From Ectopseudomonas composti (GTDB taxonomy: Bacteria > Pseudomonadota > Gammaproteobacteria > Pseudomonadales > Pseudomonadaceae), in assembly GCF_900115475.1 (NCBI RefSeq), contig NZ_FOWP01000001.1, forward strand, positions 186,001-250,000: DNA of 64,000 nt. The letters run 5' to 3'. Below are positions 1-10,134 of the stretch, piece by piece. The notes under the pieces were generated by a model. It was not told where the DNA came from and did not search any database. It saw only the letters and a list, made by a program, of their open reading frames with translations. Position numbers and translations under genes: made by a program. Position 1 is the first letter of the stretch, and each line of letters starts with the position of its first letter.

Positions 1-2844
1 CAGCACGGCGAATTCGACGATGAGGATGGCGTTCTTCGCCGCCAGGCCGATCAGGGTGACCAGGCCGACCTGGAAGTACACGTCGTTCTGGATGCCGCGT
101 AGCCATACCGCGAGGATCGCGCCGAACACCGCGAACGGCACGGCGGTCACCACCGCCAACGGCAGCGTCCAGCGCTCGTACTGCGCGGCGAGAATCAGGA
201 AGACCAGGATCAGGCCGAAGACGAACGCCTGGGTGCCCGAACCCTGGGTCGCCAGTTCCTGGTACGCCGAACCAATCCAACCAAGACTGTAGTCCTCGCC
301 CAGCACCTCATCGGCCACCTCCTGCATCGCCGCCAGTGCCTGCCCGGAGCTGTAACCCGGCGCTGGGCCGCCAAGGACCTTGGCCGAGGGATAGACGTTG
401 AAACGGTCATAGGAATCCGGTCCGAGGATGCGCCGCACGCGCAGCAGGGTCGACAGCGGCACCAGATCACCGCTGCTGGAGCGCACATAGACCTGACCGA
501 GGTCTTCCGGCTTGCGGCGAAACTCGGATTCGGACTGCAGGCTGACCTGCCAGGTGCGCCCATAGAGAGTGAAGTCGTTGACGTAGTAGCTGCCGAAGGT
601 CGCCTGCATGGCGGTGAACACATCGCTGACGCTGACCCCCAGTGCCCGCGTCTTGGTGCGATCCAAGTCGATGTAGTACTGCGGCACGTTGGCGCTGAAG
701 GTGCTCTGAATGCCGGCCAGCTCCGGCCGCTTGCTGGCCGCCGCGACGAAGGCCTGGACCTTCTCGCCAAGCTGCTCGACGCTGCCGCCGGAGCGGTCCT
801 GAATGAAGGATTCGAAGCCACCGGTGGTGCTCATGCCGGTGATCGGCGGCGGGTTGAACGACAGCACCAGGCCGTCTTTCTGCGCGGCCCCCGCGCCCAT
901 GAACTCGCGCGTCAGGTTGCGCGCATCGAGCTCGGGTGTGGTGCGCTCGCTCCAGTCCTTGAGCGGCACGAAGGACACCCCAGCGTTGCTGCGCACGCCG
1001 AAGGTGAGCACGTCGAAACCGGCGAAGGTGACCACGTCCTGCACCGCCGGGTGCTCCATCAACTGCTGGCTCACTGCGCCGCTCAGGGCCTCGGTGCGAT
1101 TGAGCGATGCGGCCGGCGGCAAGTAATAGGCGTTGATCACGTAACCCTGATCCTCATCAGGTACCAGCGAGCCGGGTACCCGCGCGAACAGCAGCATGAT
1201 CAGCGCGATCATCCCGCCGAACAGCAGCAGCCCCACCAGCGAACGCTTGAGGAAGAAACGCACACCGGCGCCATAACCTTCGGTGGCCTTGTCGAAGAAA
1301 CGGTTGAATACACGAAACGGCGCAGCCGGCTCGTGATGGCCGGGCTTGAGCAGCAGCGCGCAAAGCGCGGGCGAAAGGGTCAGGGCGACGATGCCGGAGA
1401 TCACCACCGACACCGCGATGGTGATCGCGAACTGCTTGTACATCTGCCCCGCCAGGCCGCCGAGGAAACCCACCGGAACGAACACCGCGCAGAGCACCAG
1501 GACGATGGCGATGATCGGCCCAGTGACCTCCTCCATGGCCTTGATTGAGGCATCCCGCGCGCTGAGGCCTTGGGTGCGCATCACCCGCTCGACGTTCTCG
1601 ATCACCACGATGGCGTCGTCGACCACGATGCCGATGGCCAGCACCATGCCGAACAGCGTCAGCAGATTGATCGAGAACCCCAGCATGTACATGCCGGCGA
1701 AGGTGCCCACCAGCGACACCGGAATCGCCAGCACCGGAATCAGTGTGGCGCGCCAGTTCTGCAGGAACACGAACACCACCAGCACCACCAACACCAGGGC
1801 CTCGAAAAAGGTCTTGATCACCTCGTCGATGGAGACCTGCACGAACTTGGTGGTGTCGTAGGGGATCTTGTAGGCGATGCCTTCGGGGAAGCGCTTGGCC
1901 AGGCGTTGCATGGTGCGCTCGACCGCTTCAGCGGTGTCGAGGGCGTTGGCGCCGGGTTGCAGATAGATACCGAAGGCGGCGTTCTGCTGGCCGTTGAGAG
2001 TGGTGACAAGCGAGTAGTCCTGGGCGCCCAGTTCGACCCGCGCCACATCCTTGAGCAGCAGGCTGGCACCGGTATCGTCGGTGCGCAGGATAACGCTCTC
2101 GAACTCCTTGGGATCGGTGAAACGCCCTTGCGTGGTGACGGTGTAGGTGAAGTCCTGTGGCTCCTTCAACGGCTGCTGGCCGAAGCTACCGGCGGCGAAC
2201 TGCGAATTCTGCTCGCGAATGGCATTGACCACATCGGTCGGTGTCAGGTTGTACTGCGCCAGCTTGTCCGGGCGCAGCCAGATGCGCATGGAATAGTCCT
2301 TGGAGCCGAACTGGCTGGCGTCGCCAACGCCCTTGAGGCGCTTGAGTTCGTCAATGACGTTGATCAGCGCGTAGTTGCTGATGAAGATCGGGTCGCGCGA
2401 ACCATCCGGCGAATAGAGGGTGATCACCTGGAGGATGTCGGAAGACTTCTTCTCTACCTTCACACCCTGGCGGCGCACCTCTTCCGGCAACTTGGCCAAC
2501 GCCGCCTGAACCTTGTTGTTGACGTTGATGGTGGCCTGGTCCGGGTCGGTGCCGACCGCGAAGTACACCGTCAGACTCATCGCCCCACTGCTGGAGGAGT
2601 TGGACAGCTGGTAGATCATGTTCTCGACGCCGTTGATCTCCTGCTCCAGCGGCGCCGCCACGGTTTCGGCGATGACCTGCGAGCTGGCACCGGGGTAAGC
2701 GGCGCTGACCGATACCTGCGGCGGCAGGATTTCCGGGTACTGAGCGATGGGCAGCGCGCGCATCGCCGCCAAGCCGGCGAGCACGATGACGATGGAGATG
2801 ACGGTGGCGAATACCGGACGGTCGATGAAAAAGCGCGAGATCAT
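1..2844 (-). CDS. RND (HAE1) multidrug efflux inner-membrane transporter, C-terminus cut by window edge
   Basis: Proton-driven inner-membrane pump of a tripartite efflux system (AcrB/MexB/TtgB type). The start codon is at 2842-2844, 5 nt after the adaptor stop. The reading frame stays open to base 1, giving 948 visible residues of a family usually about 1040-1060 long, so roughly 100 C-terminal residues lie outside the window. The N-terminus has the usual form (FFIDRPVFA, then LPIAQYPEI). The TM4 proton-relay motif [10 protein letters not shown] is followed by ENVERV near 1600-1640. The last visible residues, [10 protein letters not shown], are the conserved segment before the final membrane helices. 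It is co-transcribed with the adaptor upstream. Substrates cannot be read from the sequence, and no outer-membrane channel gene is visible because the operon continues past the edge. Confidence 0.93.
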   Translation of the reverse strand, partial: MISRFFIDRPVFATVISIVIVLAGLAAMRALPIAQYPEILPPQVSVSAAYPGASSQVIAETVAAPLEQEINGVENMIYQLSNSSSSGAMSLTVYFAVGTDPDQATINVNNKVQAALAKLPEEVRRQGVKVEKKSSDILQVITLYSPDGSRDPIFISNYALINVIDELKRLKGVGDASQFGSKDYSMRIWLRPDKLAQYNLTPTDVVNAIREQNSQFAAGSFGQQPLKEPQDFTYTVTTQGRFTDPKEFESVILRTDDTGASLLLKDVARVELGAQDYSLVTTLNGQQNAAFGIYLQPGANALDTAEAVERTMQRLAKRFPEGIAYKIPYDTTKFVQVSIDEVIKTFFEALVLVVLVVFVFLQNWRATLIPVLAIPVSLVGTFAGMYMLGFSINLLTLFGMVLAIGIVVDDAIVVIENVERVMRTQGLSARDASIKAMEEVTGPIIAIVLVLCAVFVPVGFLGGLAGQMYKQFAITIAVSVVISGIVALTLSPALCALLLKPGHHEPAAPFRVFNRFFDKATEGYGAGVRFFLKRSLVGLLLFGGMIALIMLLFARVPGSLVPDEDQGYVINAYYLPPAASLNRTEALSGAVSQQLMEHPAVQDVVTFAGFDVLTFGVRSNAGVSFVPLKDWSERTTPELDARNLTREFMGAGAAQKDGLVLSFNPPPITGMSTTGGFESFIQDRSGGSVEQLGEKVQAFVAAASKRPELAGIQSTFSANVPQYYIDLDRTKTRALGVSVSDVFTAMQATFGSYYVNDFTLYGRTWQVSLQSESEFRRKPEDLGQVYVRSSSGDLVPLSTLLRVRRILGPDSYDRFNVYPSAKVLGGPAPGYSSGQALAAMQEVADEVLGEDYSLGWIGSAYQELATQGSGTQAFVFGLILVFLILAAQYERWTLPLAVVTAVPFAVFGAILAVWLRGIQNDVYFQVGLVTLIGLAAKNAILIVEFAVL

Positions 2845-2849
2845 GGCCG

Positions 2850-4001
2850 TTACTCCTGCGCCGGGCTGGCTGGCGTGGCTGCCTTCGCCTCCTCGACCTT
2901 GACCGGGCTGTCCGGTCGTACCTTGGCCAGGCCATCGACGATCACCCGCTCGCCGTCACTGACGCCGGCGAGAATCACCCAGCGCCCGCCGGCCGTATCA
3001 CCCGTGGTGACCTGGCGCATGCGCGCGACGCTCTGCTCGTCCACCACGTAGACAAAAGTCCCGCGTGGCCCCTGAGCCACGGCGCGCTCCGGTACGGTGA
3101 TGGCATTGGGGCGAGTCAGGCCCTTGACCTGCACGCGCACGAACTGCCCAGGCAGCAGTTTCTGCTCGGGGTTCGGCACCACACCACGGGCGCTGACGGT
3201 GCCAGTGCCGCGGTCGATCAGGCTGTCGGTGAAGTCCACCTCGCCCGCCGTCGGATAGGCCGAACCATCACCAAAATAGACTTCGACACTCAGCTTGCCG
3301 CTACTCGGCGGCACCAGGCTGCCCTCGGACAATTCTCGGCGCAGGCGCTCGGCCTCGGCGTCCGGGTAGGCGAAATTGACGAAAATCGGATCGAGCTGAG
3401 TGATCTGGGTCAGCAGGCTGGCACTGGGATCGCCAGCGACGATCAGGCTGCCTTCGGAGACGCTTTCCTTGCTGGTCATACCGGTGATCGGTGCCTTCAC
3501 CGTGGTGTAGTCGAGGTCGATCTGGCGCGACTGCACCTCAGCCTGGGCCGCCTCGATATTGGCCTTGCTCTGCTCGAAATTGGAGATAGCGTTATCCAGT
3601 TCGCTCTCGCTGGCGAAGCCCTTCTTCTGCAGTTCGCGGATACGCTTGAGATCTCGATCGGTCTGGCGAAAGCGTGCCTGTTCTTGCGCCAAAGCGCCTT
3701 TGGCGCGGGCCAAGGCAGCTTCATAGGGGCGCGAATCGATGCGAAACAGCACCTGATCCTTCTGCACCCGACTGCCCTCCTGATAGGTACGCTCCTGCAG
3801 GATGCCGCCAACCTGAGCCCTGACCTGCACCTCGCGGTAACCGGCGGTTCGTGCGGGGTATTCCAGCACGATGGGCAGTTCGCCCGACTTGATCTGCTCC
3901 ACCGTCACGGCGGTCGGTGGCGCATCGGCCGCCTGAGCGTTCAGGGCTAGCAGGCCCAGACTGATGGGCAGGCAGAAACCGACCAGACGAACGAAGGGCA
4001 T
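2850..4001 (-). CDS. RND efflux periplasmic adaptor (membrane fusion protein)
   Basis: Periplasmic adaptor that links the RND pump to an outer-membrane channel. It has 383 residues, with a signal peptide ending ALNAQA before AD at about residue 24. No lipobox cysteine is present, so unlike MexA or AcrA it is probably not lipidated. The biotinyl-lipoyl-like half motifs ([11 protein letters not shown] and [10 protein letters not shown]), a coiled-coil hairpin between them, and a beta-barrel and membrane-proximal domain ([11 protein letters not shown], then [12 protein letters not shown]) follow in the normal order. I chose the start at 4001 because AAGGAGAGG lies just upstream; an earlier in-frame start has no such site. 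It is the first gene of the operon with the pump and is divergent from the TetR gene, which probably represses it. Confidence 0.93.
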   Translation of the reverse strand: MPFVRLVGFCLPISLGLLALNAQAADAPPTAVTVEQIKSGELPIVLEYPARTAGYREVQVRAQVGGILQERTYQEGSRVQKDQVLFRIDSRPYEAALARAKGALAQEQARFRQTDRDLKRIRELQKKGFASESELDNAISNFEQSKANIEAAQAEVQSRQIDLDYTTVKAPITGMTSKESVSEGSLIVAGDPSASLLTQITQLDPIFVNFAYPDAEAERLRRELSEGSLVPPSSGKLSVEVYFGDGSAYPTAGEVDFTDSLIDRGTGTVSARGVVPNPEQKLLPGQFVRVQVKGLTRPNAITVPERAVAQGPRGTFVYVVDEQSVARMRQVTTGDTAGGRWVILAGVSDGERVIVDGLAKVRPDSPVKVEEAKAATPASPAQE

Positions 4002-4124
4002 GAGGCATTCCTCTCCTTGGCTAGACGCGGGCAGTAGCGACATGACGCAGCCCGCCACCAGTAGGCGGGGCAAAATCGGTAAACTCGATACAATCTGAGC
4101 CTAGTTCCAATTAACCGGATCGCC
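4002..4124. promoter_or_regulatory. Divergent promoter/operator region between efflux operon and tetR
   Basis: This 123-bp divergent spacer must hold the promoters of both the efflux operon and the TetR gene. It contains an inverted repeat, CCCGCC (4051-4056) and GGCGGG (4064-4069) with a 7-bp spacer. A TetR dimer could bind here, but no consensus operator can be assigned by eye. Confidence 0.4.
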
Positions 4125-4745
4125 ATGCGTAGAACCAAAGAAGACGCGGAGAAGACCCGCTGCGCCATTCTCGCCGCCGCCGAACAGCTGTTCCTCGAGC
4201 GCGGAGTCGCCCACACCAGCCTAGAACACATCGCCCGGCATGCGGGGGTCACGCGCGGTGCGGTTTACTGGCATTTCCAGAACAAGGCGCACCTGTTCCA
4301 CGAGATGCTCAATCAGGTACGCCTACCGCTGGAACCCCTGGCTGAGCAATTGGCGGCGGTCGATGGTCTGTCATCGCTGCAGTTGCTGCGCGACCTGTGC
4401 ATAGAAGCCATGGCCAATCTGGTGCTCGACGAACAGCGGCGGCGCATCCTCACCGTGCTACTGCGCCGCTGCGAGTTCACTGAGGAACTACGCGAAGCCG
4501 AGGAGCGCCACGAAACCTTCGTCAATCAATTCATCGACCTGTGCGAACAGCAGTTCGCCCTGCCGACCGTGCAACCATACCTGCAGTCAGGCATCACCCC
4601 GCGCCTGGCCTCACGTACGCTGCACGCGCTGCTCGTCGGCCTGTTCAGCGACTGGCTGCGCGACCCCAACCTCTTCGACGCCCAGACCGATACCCCAGCG
4701 ATGATCGACAGCTGCTTCCGCGGCCTACTGCGGCAGTGGCCGTAG
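4125..4745 (+). CDS. TetR-family repressor of the efflux operon (AcrR/TtgR type)
   Basis: A 206-residue TetR-family transcriptional repressor. The N-terminal helix-turn-helix covers about residues 10-55 (ILAAAEQLFLERG, then TSLEHIARHAGVTRGAVYWHF), very close to the AcrR, TtgR and NalC branch. The C-terminal ligand-binding half is helical and less conserved. It is transcribed away from the RND operon across a 123-bp shared promoter region, the standard arrangement for a local repressor released by pump substrates. The regulatory link is inferred from context. Confidence 0.9.
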   Translation: MRRTKEDAEKTRCAILAAAEQLFLERGVAHTSLEHIARHAGVTRGAVYWHFQNKAHLFHEMLNQVRLPLEPLAEQLAAVDGLSSLQLLRDLCIEAMANLVLDEQRRRILTVLLRRCEFTEELREAEERHETFVNQFIDLCEQQFALPTVQPYLQSGITPRLASRTLHALLVGLFSDWLRDPNLFDAQTDTPAMIDSCFRGLLRQWP

Positions 4746-4820
4746 CAGGCCGTTGAAAAACGTAAACAACGACTACACGGATGCAGGAAGCCAAAGCCGA
4801 GGTTGTTTTTAAACAGCCTG
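4746..4820. repeat. Imperfect inverted repeat after tetR (possible terminator or dispersed element)
   Basis: Two 16-nt arms match at 14 positions when one is inverted: CAGGCCGTTGAAAAAC (4746-4761) and GTTTTTAAACAGCCTG (4805-4820), with about 43 nt between them. It lies just after the TetR stop codon and before the end of the convergent copZ gene, so it could act as a bidirectional terminator. Similar TTGAAAAACG...CAGCCTG elements recur between Pseudomonas genes, from memory, so it may be a dispersed repeat. Confidence 0.5.
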
Positions 4821-4848
4821 TCAGGCTGATGCATCGGTGCCCGCGAAG

Positions 4849-5046
4849 CTACGCGGGCACGACCTCGTAACCTTCTTCGCGAATCGCCGCCTGTATCTGC
4901 GCGGCATTCAGACGGGCATCGACATGCACCACCCCGGCGGCGAGGTCGACCTCGACCCGCGCGCCTTGATCCAGCGCCTGGATCGCCCGGGTGACGGCCC
5001 GTACACAATGACCGCAGGACATTCCGCTAACCTTGAATTGCTGCAT
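4849..5046 (-). CDS. copZ: CopZ-type copper chaperone (HMA domain)
   Basis: A 65-residue single heavy-metal-associated domain that binds Cu(I) in the cytosol and hands it to CopA. The metal site is GMSCGHC (Cys-x-x-Cys) at residues 8-14, and the chain ends with the ferredoxin-like fold residues EEGYEVVPA. The length is typical. It is transcribed to the left from a CueR-type promoter at 5086-5108, divergent from the small secreted protein gene and copA. Several HMA proteins share this motif, but the operator and the neighbouring copA make copper the likely metal. Confidence 0.93.
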   Translation of the reverse strand: MQQFKVSGMSCGHCVRAVTRAIQALDQGARVEVDLAAGVVHVDARLNAAQIQAAIREEGYEVVPA

Positions 5047-5081
5047 TGCTGACTCCTTGAATCGCTGGTCGATGGGTGTAG

Positions 5082-5113
5082 TCTCGACCTTGCCACGATG
5101 GCAAGGTCAAGCC
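5082..5113 (-). promoter_or_regulatory. CueR-type operator/promoter of copZ
   Basis: A perfect inverted repeat, arms GACCTTGCC and GGCAAGGTC (9 bp each) around ACGAT, spans 5086-5108. Read on the minus strand it overlaps a TTGACC -35 element followed by a 19-bp spacer and GAGACT. The over-long spacer carrying a dyad is the hallmark of MerR-family activated promoters, and the dyad matches the ACCTTnCC...GGnAAGGT form recognised by CueR. Confidence 0.85.
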
Positions 5114-5159
5114 CTTGCGGCATGTCATTCGCTCCGATTTCAGCATGAGGATCATCACC

Positions 5160-5552
5160 ATGCGCCTGCTCTGCTCCACCCTTGCCCTGCTGATGGCGCC
5201 TCTGACTCAGGCCGAACCCATGGCACCGTTGCCCTCGACAAGCCAGGGCGAAGGCTACGCGGTGCTGATCGTCTCGCGCGAACGCCTGGAAGTGGCCACC
5301 ACCTGTGAGGTCGCGCTGTATCTGCATGACCAGATGGCCGCACGCCTGCATCAGGGCCAGTCGGTGTCCTTCAACCTGCCGCCTGGCAAGGTTTCGCTGC
5401 GCCTCGGCCTGACCGGCACCGGTCCCTGCCAGGACGGCATCAACCAGCTCGCCGGACAGTCGCTGGAACTGCAGGCCGGTGAAGTACGCCGCTACCGCAT
5501 CGCCATGGGCAGCGATGGCCTGCGACTGCATGCCGCGCCCACGCTGAACTGA
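5160..5552 (+). CDS. Small secreted protein of unknown function in the copper locus
   Basis: A 130-residue protein I do not recognise. Residues 1-20 look like a Sec signal peptide (MRLLCSTLALLMAPLTQA, then EP), so it is probably periplasmic. The mature part is short and appears beta-rich, with two cysteines (ATTCEVALYL and GPCQDG) that could form a disulfide. There is no His- or Met-rich copper motif. I took the ATG at 5160 because GAGGAT precedes it; in-frame TTG (5115) and ATG (5145) codons further upstream are less likely. It sits between two CueR operators, but neither points clearly into it. A role in copper handling is suggested only by position. Confidence 0.7.
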   Translation: MRLLCSTLALLMAPLTQAEPMAPLPSTSQGEGYAVLIVSRERLEVATTCEVALYLHDQMAARLHQGQSVSFNLPPGKVSLRLGLTGTGPCQDGINQLAGQSLELQAGEVRRYRIAMGSDGLRLHAAPTLN

Positions 5553-5556
5553 AGGC

Positions 5557-5587
5557 TTGACCTTGCCATGGGGGTAAGGTTGATCCT
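5557..5587 (+). promoter_or_regulatory. CueR-type operator/promoter of copA
   Basis: The dyad ACCTTGCC (5560-5567), 5-bp spacer, GGTAAGGT (5573-5580) matches at 7 of 8 arm positions. It lies inside a promoter with TTGACC at 5557, a 19-bp spacer, then GATCCT at 5582. This is the same MerR-type architecture as the site in front of copZ, 30 bp before the copA start. Confidence 0.85.
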
Positions 5588-5616
5588 GTAGCCACGACGT
5601 TACAGGGAGCCCCGCT

Positions 5617-7989
5617 ATGACCACCTTCGACCTGCCGATCCAGGGCATGACCTGCGCCAGTTGCGCCGGCCGTGTCGAACGCGCGCTGAACAAGTTGCCG
5701 CAAGTCAGCAGCGCCAGCGTCAACCTGGCCAGTGAGCGGGCACGTGTCGAGGCGGCGGCCGACAGCCTGCCGCAGTTGATCACCACCATTGAAGGCGCCG
5801 GTTACAGCGTTCCCAGCCAGCCGCTGGAGTTGGACATCGACGGTATGACCTGCGCCAGCTGCGCCGGCCGCATCGAGCGAGCGCTGGGCAAGCTGCCGGG
5901 CGTCAGCCAGGTCGCCGTCAACCTCGCCGACGAGAAAGCACGCCTGCATGTACTCGCCGGTTTCGATCCACAGCAGGCGCTGAAGGCCGTGGTAGCCGCC
6001 GGCTACAAGGCCAGCCTGTTGGACGAACGCCCGGCCACGGATCAGGTGCAACGCCGTTTGCAGCGGGAACGCCTGACCCTGCTGGCAGCTATCGTCCTGA
6101 CCCTGCCGCTGGTGCTGCCGATGCTGGCCGAACCCTTCGGCCTGCACTGGATGCTGCCCGCCTGGGCGCAATTCCTGTTGGCCACGCCGGTGCAATTCCT
6201 TTTCGGCGCACGCTTCTATCGCGCCGCCTGGCAGGCGCTGAAGGCTCGTGCCGGCAACATGGATCAACTGGTGGCCATCGGCACCAGCGCCGGCTACGGC
6301 CTGAGCCTGTACCAATGGGCCGTGACGCCGGCCGGGCAGATCCCGCACCTGTACTTCGAAGCCTCGGCGGTGATCATCAGCCTGATCCTACTAGGCAAGT
6401 ATCTGGAGAGCCGCGCCAAACGCCAGACCGCCAGTGCCATTCGCGCCCTGCAGGCGCTGCGCCCGGATCACGCGGTACGCCTGGTGGAGGGTCGCGAGGA
6501 ACGCGTCGGTATCGACGCACTGGTGCTGGGCGATCTGATTCTGGTCAAGCCGGGCGAGCGCTTCCCGGTCGACGGCCAGGTGCTGGAAGGCAGCAGCCAC
6601 GCCGACGAGGCGCTGATCAGCGGTGAAAGCCTGCCGGTGGCCAAGCAGCCGGGCGACAAGGTCACGGCCGGCGCCATCAACGGCGAAGGCCGACTGCTGG
6701 TGGAAACCACCGCCCTCGGCGCCGAAACCGTGCTGTCGCGCATCATCCGCCTGGTCGAGGACGCCCAGGCGGCCAAGGCGCCGATCCAGAAGCTGGTGGA
6801 CAAGGTCAGCCAGGTGTTCGTCCCAGCCGTGCTGCTGATCGCCCTGGCCACGTTGCTCGGCTGGCTGGCAGTAGGCGCGCCGCTGGAGAACGCCCTGCTC
6901 AACGCCGTCGCCGTGCTGGTGATCGCCTGCCCCTGCGCGCTGGGCCTGGCCACGCCGACCGCGATCATGGCCGGCACTGGTGTTGCCGCGCGCCACGGCA
7001 TCCTGATCAAGGACGCCGAAGCCCTAGAGGTGGCGCATGCCGTGCGCCACATCGCCTTCGACAAGACTGGCACACTCACCGAAGGCAAGCCGCGCATCGT
7101 CCATATCGGCCTGGGCGAATCCAGCGAGGCAGAACTGCTGCGCCTGGCCGGCGGCCTGCAGCAAGGCAGCGAACACCCATTGGCCAAGGCCGTGCTGCTG
7201 CGCTGCGCCGACCAACATATTGGTCTGCCAGCGCTCAGCGATAGCCGTGCGCTGGCCGGTCGTGGCATCACTGGCGATGTCGAGGGCCGCAGCCTGCAAC
7301 TGGGCAGCAGCCGCCTGCTGGAGGAAAACCAATTGCACGCGGGTGCGCTTACCGAATCCGCACGCACCTGGGAGGCCGAGGGCCGCACCCTGTCCTGGTT
7401 GATCGAAACCGGCAGCCCCCCTCGCCTGCTCGGCCTGCTGGCGTTCGGCGACCAACTCAAGGACGGCGCCGCCGAGGCTATCGCCGAACTGCGTGAACAG
7501 GGCATCACCAGCCACCTGATCAGCGGCGACAACCAGGGCAGCGTCACCGCCGTCGCCAGCGTGCTGGGCATCGACGAACCACACGCTCAGGTGCTGCCAG
7601 CGGACAAGGCGCGCCTGATAACCGAACTGCGTCAGCACGGCACCGTAGCCATGGTCGGTGACGGCATCAACGACGCCCCGGCGCTGGCGGCGGCGGATGT
7701 CGGCATCGCTATGGGCGGCGGTACCGACGCAGCCATGCATGCTGCCGGCATCACCCTGATGCGTGGCGACCCGCGTCTGGTGCCGGCCGCACTGGACATC
7801 AGCCGGCGTACCTACGCCAAGATCCGCCAGAACCTGTTCTGGGCCTTCATCTACAACCTGATCGGTATCCCGCTGGCTGCCGCAGGCCTGCTCAACCCGA
7901 TGTTCGCTGGCGCCGCCATGGCTCTGTCCAGTGTCAGCGTGGTGAGCAACGCGTTGCTGCTCAATCGCTGGCGACCGAAAGGATCGTAG
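5617..7989 (+). CDS. copA: Cu(I)-exporting P1B-type ATPase CopA
   Basis: Inner-membrane ATPase that pumps cytosolic Cu(I) out to the periplasm. The 790 residues carry two N-terminal HMA domains, each with GMTCASC (about residues 10-16 and 76-82). The actuator motif appears as ISGESLPV, the intramembrane metal site is C438-P-C440, and the phosphorylation motif is D482KTGTLT. The nucleotide-domain motif is SEHPLAKA and the hinge is [13 protein letters not shown] together with two GMTCASC domains identifies a P1B-1 copper/silver pump. It follows a CueR-type promoter; the regulator cueR lies about 8 kb downstream, beyond an intervening T6SS cluster. In several pseudomonads (from memory) cueR directly follows copA. 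Confidence 0.97.
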   Translation: MTTFDLPIQGMTCASCAGRVERALNKLPQVSSASVNLASERARVEAAADSLPQLITTIEGAGYSVPSQPLELDIDGMTCASCAGRIERALGKLPGVSQVAVNLADEKARLHVLAGFDPQQALKAVVAAGYKASLLDERPATDQVQRRLQRERLTLLAAIVLTLPLVLPMLAEPFGLHWMLPAWAQFLLATPVQFLFGARFYRAAWQALKARAGNMDQLVAIGTSAGYGLSLYQWAVTPAGQIPHLYFEASAVIISLILLGKYLESRAKRQTASAIRALQALRPDHAVRLVEGREERVGIDALVLGDLILVKPGERFPVDGQVLEGSSHADEALISGESLPVAKQPGDKVTAGAINGEGRLLVETTALGAETVLSRIIRLVEDAQAAKAPIQKLVDKVSQVFVPAVLLIALATLLGWLAVGAPLENALLNAVAVLVIACPCALGLATPTAIMAGTGVAARHGILIKDAEALEVAHAVRHIAFDKTGTLTEGKPRIVHIGLGESSEAELLRLAGGLQQGSEHPLAKAVLLRCADQHIGLPALSDSRALAGRGITGDVEGRSLQLGSSRLLEENQLHAGALTESARTWEAEGRTLSWLIETGSPPRLLGLLAFGDQLKDGAAEAIAELREQGITSHLISGDNQGSVTAVASVLGIDEPHAQVLPADKARLITELRQHGTVAMVGDGINDAPALAAADVGIAMGGGTDAAMHAAGITLMRGDPRLVPAALDISRRTYAKIRQNLFWAFIYNLIGIPLAAAGLLNPMFAGAAMALSSVSVVSNALLLNRWRPKGS

Positions 7990-8097
7990 CCGGCATTTTC
8001 TTGAACCGGCGCATGGTATGGGAATGCCATCATTGAACCTGCGCCTGGTGTCCGGCACCCTTCAGGCTTCGCCCAACTCATGGATGGAGGCCAAGGC

Positions 8098-10134
8098 ATG
8101 CTGGATGCCAACCAGGCGCATATCACCCTCGCCATTCCTGCGGTCGAGAACGACCTGCAGGTTCTGAGCTTCGAGGGGCGCGAAACGCTCAACAAGCCCT
8201 ACCGCTTCGACATCGAACTGGTCAGCCAGAACGCCGATCTCGACCTCGATGCTCTGATCAACCAGACCGCCTACCTGGCCTTCGGCCCCTCCGGCAAAGG
8301 CGTGCACGGTGTGGTCTACGCCATCGAGCAAGGCGACTCCGGCAAGCGCCTGACGCGCTACCGCATCAGCCTGCGACCACAGCTCGCCTACCTGGCCCAT
8401 CGCTACAACCAGCGCATTTTCCAGCACCTGACGGTGCCACAGATCATCAGCCAGGTCCTCGAAGATCACGGTATCCAGAGCGACGCCTATCAATTCCAGC
8501 TCGGTTACATCTACCCCGAGCGCGACTACTGCGTGCAGTACGACGAAAGCGACCTGCACTTCATTCAGCGCCTGTGCGAGGAAGAAGGCATCAGCGTCCA
8601 CTTTCAGCACAGCGAAGACAGCCACCGCCTGGTGTTTGGTGACGACGCCAGCGTCTTCCCCAAGCTCGATCCGCTGAATTACCAGCAAGACAGCGGCCTT
8701 TCCGCTGACAACGAAGTGGTCCGCGCCTTCGGCGTGCGCCTGGAAACCCGCAGCACCCACGCCACCTGGCGCGACTATGACTTCGTGCAGCCCAAGCTGC
8801 AGATGGAGGCGGACTACCGCAGCGAGTTCAGCCCGGCACTGGAGGTCTACGACTACCCTGGTCGCTTCACCGACCGCACACGCGGCAAGCACCTGGCCAA
8901 GCGCAGCCTGGAGCGTCTGCGCAGCGACTACGAACTGGCCGAAGGCCAGAGCGACGCCTACCTGATCTGCGGCCACTTCCTCGCCCTTGCCGGGCACCCG
9001 CGTGAGCAGTGGAACGACCTCTGGCTACTCAATGAAGTCATCCACGAAGGCAAGCAGCCACAGGTGCTGGAAGAGTCGGTGACCAGCAATACCAAGCCTG
9101 GCGACGGGTTCCAGCAGGGCTACCGCAACAGCTTCAGCGCCACCCCCTGGGACATCCCCTACCGCCCCGCGTTCGAACATCCCAAGCCCAAGGTACTCGG
9201 TAGCCAGACCGCCGTCGTCACGGGCCCGGCCGGCGAGGAAATCCACTGCGACCAATACGGCCGGGTGAAAGTGCAGTTCCACTGGGATCGCGAAGGCCTG
9301 GGCAACGACACCACCAGTTGCTGGCTGCGCGTAGCCTCCAACTGGGCAGGCAAGGCCTATGGCGGCGTGACCATTCCCCGCGTCGGCATGGAGGTGCTGG
9401 TCACCTTCCTCGAAGGCGACCCCGACCAGCCTCTGGTCACCGGCTGCCTCTATCACGCCGAACACGTCGTGCCCTACGACCTGCCGGCAAACAAGACCCG
9501 CAGTCTGTTCAAGACCCTGAGCAGCCCCGGTGGCGGCGGTTACAACGAATTCCGCATCGAAGACCGCAAAGGCGCCGAGCAGATCTACATCCACGCCCAG
9601 CGCGACTGGGACGAGAACATCGAGCACGACCAGAAAATCCGCGTCGGCAACGAGCGCCACGACACGGTCGAGGCCAACACCCATACCGAACTCAAGGCCG
9701 AAGAACACCGCACCACCGACCTCGACCGCAAGGTGGAAGTACGCGCCAACGATCACCTCACCGTCGCCCTCACCCAGCACAACAAGATCGGCACCGGCCA
9801 GTTCATCGAAGCCGGCAACGAAATCCACTACAACGCCGGAAGCAAGGTAGTGATCGACGCCGGCATGGAGCTCACCGCCGCAGGCGGCGGTAGCTTCCTC
9901 AAGCTTGACCCGAGCGGCGTGACCCTGAGCGGGGCGACGATCAAGATGAATTCAGGGGGTGGATCGGGTGCAGGAGCAGGCGCCAAACCGATACTGCCTG
10001 GACAGGTGTTGCCGGCAGATGCCGATAAGGCCGGCAATCTATTGATTCAGGCACAAAAGCAGGCATTGCAACGCGCTGCCAGTCAGGCTCAACCATTCTG
10101 CGCCATTTGCCAGCTCATGGAGCAGAAGCGATGA
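8098..10134 (+). CDS. vgrG: VgrG spike protein of a type VI secretion system
   Basis: Trimeric T6SS tip protein, 678 residues. The N-terminal gp27-like part has the usual TLTFEGRE-like opening (LSFEGRETLNKPYRFDIEL) and YPERDYCVQYDESDLHFIQRL. The gp5 OB-fold region contains GRVKVQFHWDRE, then SCWLRVASNWAGKAYG and PRVGMEVLVTFLEGDPDQP. A beta-helix needle of short repeats follows (HDTVEANTHTELKAEEH). After the needle comes a glycine-rich linker (NSGGGSGAGAGA) and a helical tail with FCAICQ near the end, a plausible docking site for adaptor or effector. I used the ATG at 8098 because GGAGG precedes it; an ATG 18 nt upstream lacks a site. It is first in an ATGA-coupled cluster of cargo genes with no other T6SS structural genes nearby. 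Confidence 0.96.
   Translation: MLDANQAHITLAIPAVENDLQVLSFEGRETLNKPYRFDIELVSQNADLDLDALINQTAYLAFGPSGKGVHGVVYAIEQGDSGKRLTRYRISLRPQLAYLAHRYNQRIFQHLTVPQIISQVLEDHGIQSDAYQFQLGYIYPERDYCVQYDESDLHFIQRLCEEEGISVHFQHSEDSHRLVFGDDASVFPKLDPLNYQQDSGLSADNEVVRAFGVRLETRSTHATWRDYDFVQPKLQMEADYRSEFSPALEVYDYPGRFTDRTRGKHLAKRSLERLRSDYELAEGQSDAYLICGHFLALAGHPREQWNDLWLLNEVIHEGKQPQVLEESVTSNTKPGDGFQQGYRNSFSATPWDIPYRPAFEHPKPKVLGSQTAVVTGPAGEEIHCDQYGRVKVQFHWDREGLGNDTTSCWLRVASNWAGKAYGGVTIPRVGMEVLVTFLEGDPDQPLVTGCLYHAEHVVPYDLPANKTRSLFKTLSSPGGGGYNEFRIEDRKGAEQIYIHAQRDWDENIEHDQKIRVGNERHDTVEANTHTELKAEEHRTTDLDRKVEVRANDHLTVALTQHNKIGTGQFIEAGNEIHYNAGSKVVIDAGMELTAAGGGSFLKLDPSGVTLSGATIKMNSGGGSGAGAGAKPILPGQVLPADADKAGNLLIQAQKQALQRAASQAQPFCAICQLMEQKR

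Noticed and set aside
1570..3051. 493-codon open frame on the plus strand
   Set aside because: It is antisense to the RND pump gene and has a His/Asp/Gly-rich composition typical of the shadow frame of a high-GC gene.
8080..8097. Earlier ATG for vgrG at 8080
   Set aside because: It has no ribosome-binding site; the bases after it supply the GGAGG for the ATG at 8098.
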